A stretch of 64,000 nucleotides of DNA, taken from positions 23,607-87,606 of the forward strand of contig CACXXT010000005.1 of NCBI GenBank assembly GCA_902771725.1, in the 5' to 3' direction. Below the pieces are notes generated by a model. That model was not told the DNA's origin and searched no databases. It worked only from the letters and a program-made list of their open reading frames with translations. This DNA comes from an uncultured Bacteroidales bacterium. GTDB lineage: Bacteria; Bacteroidota; Bacteroidia; Bacteroidales; Bacteroidaceae. Position numbers and translations under genes: made by a program. This document shows, piece by piece, positions 1 to 9,579 of the stretch. Within the stretch, counting starts at the first letter, position 1; the number at the start of each line of letters is the position of its first letter.

Positions 1-2
1 CC

Positions 3-1157
3 ACGAACGTCAACAACCGCTCCGACGTGCTGCGCTGGTATGTCTACCAGCAGAAGGAGAAGCTGCTGGTGCTGCGCGACGGCGAGGTCTACCGCTACTT
101 CTACCGCACCAAGGAGGAGGCGGACAAAGCCATCATGGAGAAATACCCCTCGCACACCGAGACGACCAACATCAACACCATCCTGCGCTACGGCGGCAGC
201 AAGTCGAACTCCACCCAGACACCTATGGGTAAGCACTTCGAGAACCGCCACGTCACCACCGACGACGACCGTGCGTGGCTGCTGGATGCCAGCAAGGAAC
301 CGAATATGGTTGCGGGTCTCCAGCGATGGGTGAAGAAGACTGTAAAGCTCTATCCCTATGGCGACCCGGTGCCTGCCGACGTGAACCAGCACGCCATTGG
401 CGACTGCTGTGCCTGTGCTGTGCTGGCTTCGCTGGCTTACCTCTATCCGGATTTCATCAAGCACATCATCACCGACAACGGCGACGGCACCTATACTATA
501 AAGATGTATGACCCGCAGGGACAGCCCGTCGATGTCTGCATCTCGAACAAATTCCTCTGCGACAGCAACGGCACCATCGGACAGGTGACGGGCAAGAACA
601 ACGCCGTCACCTGGGCTACCATTCTGGAGAAAGCACTCATCAAGTGGCAGACGCTGTACAAGGTGGACGAAGGCGTAGAGGGTATCGGCACAGAGAACGT
701 AGCACCGCTGTTCACGGGTTGTGGCGACAGCTTCGCCTTCTCGCCGAACTCGCTGCATAACTCCGAATGGAAGCTGGCCATCGATCACTGTCTCGCAGAA
801 GGAAAACTGTGCATCGGTGGCTTCAACGTAGCCGACCTGCCGTGCGGCAAGCTGAAGACCGTCACGGGTCATGCCTTCACCTTCATGCTTGCCGACGACG
901 AGAATTCGCTCTTCGTCATGCGCAACCCGTGGGGAATAGAGGATGTCGACGGCAAGCTCTTCATCCCCGACGAGCGTACCATCGTGCAGACCATAGATGC
1001 CCGCATCGTGGATCCAGGTGCTGCTGCTCCCTTCCTGCGTGCCGACCTGAAGCCCTACTCGCCGCCTAAGTTCGTGCGTCGCAGCACCGACATCGGCGTC
1101 TCGCCACGTCTGCTCAACCGTCATCTCACTCATCCTAATTCCACTGAATTATGGTAA
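3..1157 (+). CDS. Calpain-like (C2 family) cysteine protease, 5' end cut off by the window edge
   Basis: The frame is open to base 3, so the gene begins left of the window and the GTG at 27 is probably internal. The visible part has the three signatures of a papain-fold calpain core: QHAIGDCC with the nucleophilic Cys at 405-407, GHAFTF with the catalytic His at 870-872, and RNPWG with the catalytic Asn at 924-926. Calpain-like proteases of Bacteroidetes are usually exported or surface-associated, but the N-terminus that would show this is missing. The stop overlaps the start of the next gene by 7 bp (ATGGTAA), which suggests one transcript with a small secreted protein carrying a T9SS-like tail. 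The substrate is unknown. The fold assignment is firm; the specific family name is less so. Confidence 0.8.
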   Translation, partial: TNVNNRSDVLRWYVYQQKEKLLVLRDGEVYRYFYRTKEEADKAIMEKYPSHTETTNINTILRYGGSKSNSTQTPMGKHFENRHVTTDDDRAWLLDASKEPNMVAGLQRWVKKTVKLYPYGDPVPADVNQHAIGDCCACAVLASLAYLYPDFIKHIITDNGDGTYTIKMYDPQGQPVDVCISNKFLCDSNGTIGQVTGKNNAVTWATILEKALIKWQTLYKVDEGVEGIGTENVAPLFTGCGDSFAFSPNSLHNSEWKLAIDHCLAEGKLCIGGFNVADLPCGKLKTVTGHAFTFMLADDENSLFVMRNPWGIEDVDGKLFIPDERTIVQTIDARIVDPGAAAPFLRADLKPYSPPKFVRRSTDIGVSPRLLNRHLTHPNSTELW

Positions 1158-1567
1158 AACGCAGCTTTCTCCTTATCTGTTGTCTGTTGGCTTGCACACT
1201 CATGCAAGCCCAGCAGACACTGAACATCCATACCACCACCCAGGGCACCGTCAGCATCGCCTTTGCCCAGAAGCCTGTCATCACCCTCTCCTCGCCTGCT
1301 GTGCTGAAGGTGACCAGCGAGCAGCTGACCGTGGAATTTCCCTTCAGCGAAGTAGAGCGTCTCACCTTCGAGGACGCGCCGGATGCCGTGTCAACGCTCA
1401 TGGAGCGCGATGGCATTGCCTCCCTCCGCATCTATGACCTCTCCGGTCGCCTTGTCCATCAGGCTACTGCCAAGGAAGGCGCTGCCTCCTTCGACCTCTC
1501 CACGCTGAAGACCGGCGTCTATGTCGTCAAGGACGGCAAGCGGACGTACAAGGTGAGTGTGAAATAA
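1151..1567 (+). CDS. Small secreted protein with T9SS-like C-terminal sorting tail
   Basis: 138 aa. Residues 1-20 form a signal peptide (MVKRSFLLICCLLACTLMQA, then QQ). The last 50 residues, from SLRIYDLSGRLV through TGVYVVKDGKRTYKVSVK, look like the Por/type IX secretion sorting domain: an IYDLSGRLV strand, then GVYVV and a basic final strand. The middle is a short beta-rich stretch that I do not recognise. The gene overlaps the protease by 7 bp, so the two are probably co-translated; the small protein could be a partner, an inhibitor or a separately exported product. A tail of this kind on so short a protein suggests that the tail makes up much of the domain content. Confidence 0.6.
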   Translation: MVKRSFLLICCLLACTLMQAQQTLNIHTTTQGTVSIAFAQKPVITLSSPAVLKVTSEQLTVEFPFSEVERLTFEDAPDAVSTLMERDGIASLRIYDLSGRLVHQATAKEGAASFDLSTLKTGVYVVKDGKRTYKVSVK

Positions 1568-1574
1568 AATACTG

Positions 1575-2846
1575 ATGACTGAAAAGCGGAAGAAAGACAT
1601 AGAGGAATTTGCTGGCGAGAAACAGGCGTCGATGAAACGACGCAGCGATGTCAACAACTACCAGGGACGCCATATCTACTTGGTGACACTGGCTGTGGAA
1701 GGGCGAAGACCGCTGCTGGGACAGGTGGTGGGCAATCCCCTGGCAGCTGATGGCAGTGCTGACGCACCTCGGATTGAGCTGTCGGCGCTGGGAGGGGCTG
1801 TCTTCGATTGCTGGCAGCAGATTCCTCAGCGACATCCAGAGGTGGAAATCCTCGCCCTCCAGATCATGCCCGACCACCTGCATGGCATCCTCTGGATCAA
1901 GGAGGAGATGCAGCAACATCTGGGGCGCATCATTGGCGGATTCAAGACGGGGTGCAACAAGGCCTACAGGTTCTTCACTGCGGCACTGCCGCAGTCTACA
2001 CCAAGCAAGGAACACACTCCCAGCCAGCAACCAGGCAGCCAGCAACCAACTCCCAACCAGCAACCAAGCAGCCAGCAGCCAACTCCCAACCAGCAACCAG
2101 GCAGCCAGCAACCAACTCCCAACCAGCAACCAGGCAGCCAGCAATCAAGTAGCCTGCAGGGAATGCCAGTCAGCAGAGTAGGTAACTCTTGCTCGGCGTA
2201 TGCTGCGGCAGTGCCGCAGCGACCATCCCCCCGCGAGCGCCGCGAAGACCGCCACCACGGCCTCCTCTTCGAACCCAACTACAACGACCTGATCTGCAAG
2301 AGCTATGACATGCTCCCCACCCTGATCAACTACGTCAAAGACAACCCCCGCCGCCTGCTCATGAAACACAGCCATCCAGAATACCTTCGCCCCTTCTTCG
2401 ACCTCCACCTCGGCTCCCACATCTATAGCGGCATCGGCAACCTTGCGCTCCTTCGCGCTCCCCATCGCCTTGCCGTTCGTGTCTCTCGCCGCAACAACGA
2501 AATCCAGCTTCAAGAAGAACTGCATCGCTATATGACCGCTGCCCTATCAGGCACCATCCTCATTTCCCCAGCTATCTCTCCTGGCGAAAAGCGCGTCATG
2601 CGCACCGCCTTCGACGCCAAGTTCCCCACCGTCGTCATCATGGAAAACGGCTTCACCCCGCTTTCCAAACCCCATGGCGAACAATTCTATGCCTGTGCCG
2701 AAGGACGACTGCTCATGCTCTCACCCTGGCCTCATCACAACGACCACCAAAAAGTCACCGCCCAGCAATGCCAATCCATGAACCTCATGGCACAAGAACT
2801 GGCAGCCCTTGAAAAAAATTCTTGGGCAAGGTGTAATAATCTGTAA
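1575..2846 (+). CDS. RAYT-like Y1 (HUH) transposase fused to a DprA-like domain, with repetitive insertion
   Basis: 423 aa. The N-terminal part is an IS200/REP-associated tyrosine transposase domain. The HUH motif PDHLHG sits at residues 100-105 (His codons 1875-1877 and 1881-1883), and the likely nucleophile Tyr236 (codon 2280-2282) lies in NYNDLI, followed by the family helix YVKDNPRR. Between these, about 80 residues are inserted: a Gln/Pro/Ser-rich stretch built from 11-residue repeats. The C-terminal 130 residues (GTILISPAISPGEKRVM, MENGFTPLSKP, LLMLSPWPHHND) resemble a Rossmann fold of the DprA/LOG kind, a combination I recall from other Bacteroidetes genes. RAYTs process palindromic REP sequences and are usually domesticated rather than part of a mobile unit; no flanking ends were seen. 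The gene starts 7 bp after the preceding stop. Confidence 0.7.
   Translation: MTEKRKKDIEEFAGEKQASMKRRSDVNNYQGRHIYLVTLAVEGRRPLLGQVVGNPLAADGSADAPRIELSALGGAVFDCWQQIPQRHPEVEILALQIMPDHLHGILWIKEEMQQHLGRIIGGFKTGCNKAYRFFTAALPQSTPSKEHTPSQQPGSQQPTPNQQPSSQQPTPNQQPGSQQPTPNQQPGSQQSSSLQGMPVSRVGNSCSAYAAAVPQRPSPRERREDRHHGLLFEPNYNDLICKSYDMLPTLINYVKDNPRRLLMKHSHPEYLRPFFDLHLGSHIYSGIGNLALLRAPHRLAVRVSRRNNEIQLQEELHRYMTAALSGTILISPAISPGEKRVMRTAFDAKFPTVVIMENGFTPLSKPHGEQFYACAEGRLLMLSPWPHHNDHQKVTAQQCQSMNLMAQELAALEKNSWARCNNL
1977..1995. repeat. 19-bp palindrome, left copy
   Basis: ACTGCGGCACTGCCGCAGT is a perfect inverted repeat around a single central base. Its 17-bp core recurs at 2202-2220 with only the central base changed. 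The two copies bracket the repetitive insertion inside the RAYT-like gene. Confidence 0.7.
2029..2145 (+). repeat. 33-bp tandem repeat, about 3.5 copies, in frame
   Basis: Units begin at 2029, 2062, 2095 and 2128 (AACCAGGCAGCCAGCAACCA and 13 further bases). Each encodes an 11-residue repeat of the QPGSQQPTPNQ type. Because 33 is a multiple of three, the copy number can change without breaking the reading frame. Confidence 0.9.
2202..2220. repeat. 19-bp palindrome, right copy
   Basis: GCTGCGGCAGTGCCGCAGC is the partner of the palindrome at 1977-1995. It encodes AAVPQ where the left copy encodes AALPQ. Confidence 0.7.
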
Positions 2847-2880
2847 GGTTGCGGGTCTTATTAGCAGAAACAGCTGAAAA

Positions 2881-3432
2881 ATGACAGACAAGGAACTCGC
2901 ACAGGAAGTGGTGCTGCATGGCAGCCACAAGGCATTCGCCGAGATTGTCCATCGCTATTCAGGCATGGTGTTCTCGAAAGCCTTGGGCGTGATGCATACA
3001 GAGGAAGGGGCGGCGGAGGTGACACAGCAAACCTTCGTCCGTGCCTATGAGAACCTCGACTCCTGGCGAGGCACAGAACTCACTCCCTGGCTCACCGCCA
3101 TCGCCACCCACACTGCCCTGAAACTTCTGGACAAAGAACGCCGACGGCACACCACCCCCCTCGACACCCTCCCCTCGAGTGTGCTCGGCGGTTTTCCCGC
3201 CGAGTCTTCTTCCTACTCCGAGGAACACGAAGCCCAGCTGCAACAGATGGAAGCCGCCATCGCCCAACTGCCCGAGCAAGACCAACAACTCCTGCGCCTC
3301 CACTACTACGACCATCGACACACTGCCGACATCGCCCGCCAGACGGGACTCTCGCAGAGCAACGTCCTCGTGAAACTGCATCGCATCCGCGAACGACTAA
3401 AAAAAGCAATGACCCATGAAAGAAATGACTGA
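2881..3432 (+). CDS. ECF-type RNA polymerase sigma factor
   Basis: 183 aa, the usual length for an extracytoplasmic-function sigma-70 factor. Region 2 covers about residues 5-85 (FAEIVHRYSGMVFSKALGVM, then VTQQTFVRAYENLDSWRG). Region 4 covers about 115-170 (LPEQDQQLLRLHYYDHRHTADIARQTGLSQSNVLVKLHR has the helix-turn-helix). The region between them is short and Pro/Ser-rich. The stop overlaps the next gene by 17 bp, the usual layout of a sigma factor and its membrane partner. No typical -7 box was seen in the 34 bp upstream. Confidence 0.9.
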   Translation: MTDKELAQEVVLHGSHKAFAEIVHRYSGMVFSKALGVMHTEEGAAEVTQQTFVRAYENLDSWRGTELTPWLTAIATHTALKLLDKERRRHTTPLDTLPSSVLGGFPAESSSYSEEHEAQLQQMEAAIAQLPEQDQQLLRLHYYDHRHTADIARQTGLSQSNVLVKLHRIRERLKKAMTHERND

Positions 3433-3739
3433 TACCTCCATTGACCGCCTCATCACCGATACCCTGCACCGCCAGAAACTCGTCAGAGACCTCGACCGAA
3501 TCATCATCGCAGACGTTCGTCAGAGGGCTCGCCGTGCGTGGTTTCGCAAGTGGGCTCGCATCATTGTCTTCAGCTTCGGTCTGCCGCTGGTACTGCTGGT
3601 GTGGCTCGCGTGCGCGTACCTATATCTAAAAGAACACGATGCCACGCCCTTCACGCTCTCCCTGATGGTGTGGCCTACGCTGGCTCTTGCGGCTTCTACC
3701 CTCTATGTCCTCAAAACTTTTTCGCCCGAGGAAGTGTAA
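3416..3739 (+). CDS. Small membrane protein, possible anti-sigma partner
   Basis: 107 aa. A basic cytoplasmic stretch (about residues 1-40) is followed by two hydrophobic segments, about 48-70 (IIVFSFGLPLVLLVWLACAY) and 80-100. It overlaps the sigma factor gene by 17 bp, so translation is probably coupled. Position and topology fit an anti-sigma factor or sigma-associated membrane protein, but there is no recognisable anti-sigma (zinc-finger or FecR-type) motif. The role is inferred from context only. Confidence 0.55.
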   Translation: MKEMTDTSIDRLITDTLHRQKLVRDLDRIIIADVRQRARRAWFRKWARIIVFSFGLPLVLLVWLACAYLYLKEHDATPFTLSLMVWPTLALAASTLYVLKTFSPEEV

Positions 3740-3820
3740 TAAAACTGCCTGCCGAGGGACTTAACTATAGAAAGCACTCTCTGAATAAGCAATTATCTAT
3801 TACTCAAAAACCAAAACAAT

Positions 3821-4222
3821 ATGGAAGCAATGAACCTTGAAGGCGTTTTCGCCATCGTCTTATCTCTCTCTATCCCCATCGTGGCCATCCTGATGGTCTT
3901 CATCAGCGAAATCCAAAAGAAGAAGCACGACACGGAACTGCGTCTGGCTCTCATTCAGGCAGGCACAGACGCCGAAACGGCTAAAATCCTCATTGAGGAA
4001 AAATCCAAGAAAAAAGATAAATATGGCTCTCTGCGCACCGGTTGCTTTTTCGTTGGTGCAGGTCTCGGAGCTCTATGCAATGCCCTGTGTGGTGTGGACT
4101 ACCACGATATTTACTACTGGATGACCGTCGCCGGCGGTATCGGCGTGGGCATGCTCATCGCATTCGTCATCGAGTACAAACTCTCAAAAAAAGATACGAA
4201 GGAAGAAGAGAAAATCCAATAA
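3821..4222 (+). CDS. Small membrane protein, DUF6249-like
   Basis: 133 aa. An N-terminal membrane segment (about residues 8-28, VFAIVLSLSIPIVAILMVFI) is followed by a charged stretch (QKKKHDTELRLALIQAG...AKILIEEKSKKKDK). Two closer hydrophobic segments follow at about 70-90 and 98-120, and the tail is Lys/Glu-rich. This layout matches small proteins annotated DUF6249 next to ECF sigma factors in Bacteroidetes (from memory). It is likely the last gene of the sigma factor unit, 81 bp after the preceding stop, and is followed by a terminator hairpin. Confidence 0.55.
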   Translation: MEAMNLEGVFAIVLSLSIPIVAILMVFISEIQKKKHDTELRLALIQAGTDAETAKILIEEKSKKKDKYGSLRTGCFFVGAGLGALCNALCGVDYHDIYYWMTVAGGIGVGMLIAFVIEYKLSKKDTKEEEKIQ

Positions 4223-4266
4223 GCACTGCTACTCAACAAAAATAAATACTCTCAAACAAACATTCA

Positions 4267-4300
4267 CCCCACCCCATCGTGATGATGAGGTGGGGCTTTC
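4267..4300. terminator. Hairpin terminator between convergent genes
   Basis: A 12-bp stem with one mismatch (4267-4278 with 4284-4295) and a 5-base loop is followed by CTTTCTATT on the plus strand. Read from the other strand the hairpin is followed by a T-rich run, so it may serve both converging units. Confidence 0.7.
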
Positions 4301-4337
4301 TATTCACCAAATTTCCCTAACAAACTCGAGAAATAAC

Positions 4338-6677
<2,340 letters not shown>

Positions 6678-6731
6678 TTATTTATATACCTTTCCAATGA
6701 TGTCTCATTTTCTTTTGCTGCTACTTTATTG

Positions 6732-7331
6732 CTATGAATTAGCAGCAGCAGCGGACAACATACCCATGTAGGCGAAATGCCAGATGACGATTCCTGCCGT
6801 CACGCTGACGTTCATGGAGTGCTTGGTTCCGAACTGAGGAATTTCCAGACAGCCGTCGCAGGCATCTACCACTTGCTGCTGCACTCCCTTCACTTCATTG
6901 CCGAGGACCACAGCGTATTTTTTATAAGCCTCCGGTTTATTTGCCTCTAGATTATTTGCCTCCCCTTTATAAATCTCAGGTATGAAATCCTGCAGCATCG
7001 TGCTTCCTTCGCACTGTTCCACCGCCAGCAGCGTGTAGCCTTCGCTTCGCAGCCAGTCCACCGCCTCCATGGTGTCCTTGAAATGACGCCATGCCACAGA
7101 ATCCTCTGCTCCCAGCGCTGTCTTGTGGATCTCGGCATTCGGAGGAGTGGCGGTGATGCCGCAGAGCACCACGCCAGCTATGCGGAAAGCATCGCCGGTG
7201 CGAAACACAGAACCTACGTTATACAGCGAACGCACGCCGTCGAGCACCACCACCAGCGGCATCTTCTCGGCCTCGTGGAACTGCTCGACGCTCATGCGTC
7301 CCATCTCCGTTATCTTCAGCTTGCGCATCAT
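6732..7331 (-). CDS. TrmH/SpoU family RNA 2'-O-methyltransferase
   Basis: 199 aa. SPOUT methyltransferase motifs are present: VVVLDGVRSLYNVGSVFRTGDAF (motif 1, Asn and Arg for RNA binding and catalysis), AVVLGNEVKGV (motif 2) and IPQFGTKHSMNVSVTAGIV (motif 3, SAM knot). The class methylates ribose in tRNA or rRNA; the target cannot be read from sequence. Residues about 118-134 (IYKGEANNLEANKPEAYKK) are an AT-rich in-frame insertion between the strand ending in LQDF and motif 2, made of an imperfect 15-bp repeat (EANNL/EANKP). The gene starts 4 bp after the nadA stop, so the two share a transcript. Confidence 0.85.
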   Translation of the reverse strand: MMRKLKITEMGRMSVEQFHEAEKMPLVVVLDGVRSLYNVGSVFRTGDAFRIAGVVLCGITATPPNAEIHKTALGAEDSVAWRHFKDTMEAVDWLRSEGYTLLAVEQCEGSTMLQDFIPEIYKGEANNLEANKPEAYKKYAVVLGNEVKGVQQQVVDACDGCLEIPQFGTKHSMNVSVTAGIVIWHFAYMGMLSAAAANS

Positions 7332-7335
7332 CCCT

Positions 7336-8349
7336 CTACAGTCCGAGTTCCTTGCTGATCTGCAGCATTCTTTCTATGGGTCGGATGGCTCGCTCTGCCA
7401 CTTCCTTGTCCACGCTGACCACAGGCCACTCGTATTTCAGGCAGTTGTAGAGTTTCTGCAGCGTCACCAGCTTCATGTACTCGCATTCGTTGCAGGCGCA
7501 GGTGCTGTCGTCGGGTGGTGCAGGGATGAAGGTCTTCTGCGGAGCGGACTTCTGCATCTCGTGGAGGATGCCGCTTTCTGTGGCCACGATGAACTCCTGA
7601 GCCTCGTCGGCGATGGCGAACTTCAGCAGCGCAGCCGTGCTGCCCACCTTGTCTGCCAGCTTCACCACGGGTCCCTTGCACTCCGGATGCACCAGCACCT
7701 TGGCATTGGGGTGCTCAGCCTTCAGTTCCAGAATCTTCTCCACGCTGAATCGTGCATGCACGTGGCAGGCACCGTTCCAGAGCAACATCTGCCTGCCCGT
7801 GATGGAATTGATGTAGTTGCCCAAGTTCTGGTCTGGACCGAAGATGATGGGCTCATCTGCCGGCAGCGACTCCACAATCTGCCGGGCGTTGGACGACGTG
7901 ACTACCACGTCCGTCACTGCCTTCGTAGCTGCTGTCGTGTTGACGTAGCTGACGACGGTGTGACCCGGATGTGCCTCCACGAACTGTGCGAACTCGTCTG
8001 CCGGACAACTCTCTGCCAGCGAGCAGGTGGCGTTCAGGTCCGGCACCAGCACTTTCTTGTCCGGACAGAGGATGGCAGCCGTCTCGCCCATGAAATGCAC
8101 GCCGCAGAGCACGATGATCTCTGCGTCCGTCTTGGCTGCCTGCTGAGCCAGCGCCAGGCTGTCGCCGATGAAGTCGGCAATGTCCTGCACCTCGCCGTCC
8201 ACGTAGTAGTGTGCCATGATGACGGCGTTCTTCTCCTTTGCCAGCCGCCGTATTTCTGCCTTCAGGTCTGTGCCTTCGGCAATGGGCTCATTGACGTAGC
8301 CCGCTTCTTTCCACTCTTTTTTCGACATAACATTAATATAATTGTTCAT
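7336..8349 (-). CDS. nadA: Quinolinate synthase NadA
   Basis: Condenses iminoaspartate (from NadB) with dihydroxyacetone phosphate to quinolinate in de novo NAD synthesis; cytoplasmic [4Fe-4S] enzyme. 337 aa, normal length. Three ligand cysteines are visible in IIVLCGVHFMGET, VLVHPECKGPV and CACNECEYMKL, with family motifs AHYYVDGEVQDIADFIGDSL and FGPDQNLG. The start could be this ATG or the one 21 bp downstream (MSKKEW). A TACCTTTG box at 8415-8422 lies just upstream. The RNA methyltransferase follows after 4 bp. Its pathway partner nadB is about 2.5 kb away on the same strand, separated by two unrelated genes. Confidence 0.96.
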   Translation of the reverse strand: MNNYINVMSKKEWKEAGYVNEPIAEGTDLKAEIRRLAKEKNAVIMAHYYVDGEVQDIADFIGDSLALAQQAAKTDAEIIVLCGVHFMGETAAILCPDKKVLVPDLNATCSLAESCPADEFAQFVEAHPGHTVVSYVNTTAATKAVTDVVVTSSNARQIVESLPADEPIIFGPDQNLGNYINSITGRQMLLWNGACHVHARFSVEKILELKAEHPNAKVLVHPECKGPVVKLADKVGSTAALLKFAIADEAQEFIVATESGILHEMQKSAPQKTFIPAPPDDSTCACNECEYMKLVTLQKLYNCLKYEWPVVSVDKEVAERAIRPIERMLQISKELGL

Positions 8350-8414
8350 TTCTTTTTTCCGAAAAAAAGCTCTATGATGATGATGATAGGCTGTTAATTC
8401 TGTTAATAACTCTG

Positions 8415-8422
8415 CAAAGGTA
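8415..8422 (-). promoter_or_regulatory. -7 box of the nadA unit
   Basis: TACCTTTG on the minus strand, followed by a leader of about 60 nt to the nadA ATG. The stretch from 8423 to 8620 has no gene; it is AT-rich and I see nothing further in it. Confidence 0.6.
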
Positions 8423-8623
8423 CATATTTTCAGCGAAATAGCTTGTTAATAACTGAAGAAAAGTTGTTGAAAACTCATTTTTAACTTTTCGTTAACTTAT
8501 TTGCATATATGAAATGAATATTTAGGTGGTCTTTTTCCGAGACTTCCAAATTAGTTAGCGTAAAGTTTTGATTTTTTTTTCAACAGCTTTCAACGGAGTT
8601 ATCAACAGGTGGTGCTGTTTTAT

Positions 8624-8735
8624 AAAATAGATCACGGATTACGCGGATTACGCGGTTTTTATTAACTTCTATATAAATAACGAACCTTATATAAATAACG
8701 AACCGTGTTCATCCGCGTAATCCGCGATCTATTTT
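8624..8735. repeat. Long inverted repeat with nested direct repeat
   Basis: The left arm (8624-8655, with two copies of GGATTACGCG) and right arm (8703-8735) are near-perfect reverse complements sharing AAAATAGATC and CGGATTACGCGGAT. The spacer contains TATATAAATAACGAACC twice in tandem (8670-8686 and 8688-8704). It lies directly after the stop of the DUF4294 gene, where the hairpin could also end transcription. Similar ACGGATTACGCGGATT elements are scattered in related genomes (from memory). Confidence 0.8.
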
Positions 8736-8741
8736 AATTTC

Positions 8742-9398
8742 TCACAGCTGCCCCGCTTCTATCTGCCGCACGATTCGTTCTATCTCCGCATCCTCGCCTT
8801 CGGGGTCGTAGTGCTTCTTCAGGCTGGCCTTGAACGTCCAGGCGAAGACCTGATAGAATGCAGCACGCATGGGACCCAGGAAAGCCTTTACGATGTCGTA
8901 CGCCTCCTGGTTGCACTCGCGGTCTATCAACTTGATGAGAATCTTGCCCTGCGAGAACGTCAGTTTCTTCATCACCGGCGTGTACTGCTTCTTGATGTCG
9001 TGCTCCACCTGTTTGATGTGCTCGTCCTTCGCTTTCTTGTTCGGCAGCGTCTCCAGCACTTCGTATGTCTCCTCCAGCATCATTTTTGCCAGCTTGGCCA
9101 GAGGCAGCACTTTCTTTACATTATATATTAGACGCGTGTACTTCCGGCGCTCGCGTTCGCTGCGGAACACCTTCTCCTTGTACACCGGCAGTTCGGGCAT
9201 CAGATACGTCCACATCGTGTCGCCGTCCTCGATGGTGGGATTCTTGTAGCGGAAGAACTGTAGGTTCAGCAGCGACGGCATCTCCTTGATACCCTCGGGC
9301 ATCAGATCCTGATCTGCCCAAGGATCGTCCTGCTCTGTCTGCGCAGACATCGTGCTGCAGAGAGCCAGAAGAACCGCTATGATACCTACTTGCTTCAT
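8742..9398 (-). CDS. DUF4294 domain-containing exported protein
   Basis: 218 aa from the ATG at 9398, which starts a signal peptide (MKQVGIIAVLLALCSTMSAQ); an upstream in-frame ATG would bury it. The mature part is highly charged and helical, with the DUF4294 signature stretches ERRKYTRLIYNVKKVLPLAKLAK, KKLTFSQGKILIKLIDREC and AAFYQVFAWTFKASLKKHYDP. This family is restricted to Bacteroidetes and its function is not known; export to the periplasm is predicted. The -7 box at 9409-9416 puts the transcription start only a few bases before the ATG, so the message would be nearly leaderless. Confidence 0.85.
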   Translation of the reverse strand: MKQVGIIAVLLALCSTMSAQTEQDDPWADQDLMPEGIKEMPSLLNLQFFRYKNPTIEDGDTMWTYLMPELPVYKEKVFRSERERRKYTRLIYNVKKVLPLAKLAKMMLEETYEVLETLPNKKAKDEHIKQVEHDIKKQYTPVMKKLTFSQGKILIKLIDRECNQEAYDIVKAFLGPMRAAFYQVFAWTFKASLKKHYDPEGEDAEIERIVRQIEAGQL

Positions 9399-9408
9399 AT
9401 TTTCGGCG

Positions 9409-9416
9409 CAAAAGTA
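9409..9416 (-). promoter_or_regulatory. -7 box of the DUF4294 gene
   Basis: TACTTTTG on the minus strand, 10 bp from the ATG at 9398. The expected start site falls at about 9401. Confidence 0.6.
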
Positions 9417-9512
9417 CAGCAAAAGTACGATATATACCTGCATTATCCTTCTATTTTTGGCTTCTATATTCATTTTTTAACGAACACAGTACATTATTTA
9501 AAAATAATATTG

Positions 9513-9520
9513 TATATTTG
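9513..9520 (+). promoter_or_regulatory. -7 box of the SDR dehydrogenase gene
   Basis: TATATTTG, followed by a leader of about 53 nt to the ATG at 9580. Confidence 0.65.
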
Positions 9521-9579
9521 CGGCTGTAAAACTCAATAAACAGTATTCATTACTCACTAACAATAAACAACAAACATCT

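Noticed and set aside
1527..2144. Minus-strand frame with LLVGSWLLAAW repeats, looking like a membrane protein
   Set aside because: It is only the complement of the 33-bp repeats in the RAYT-like gene, whose HUH motif and Tyr are in the plus-strand frame.
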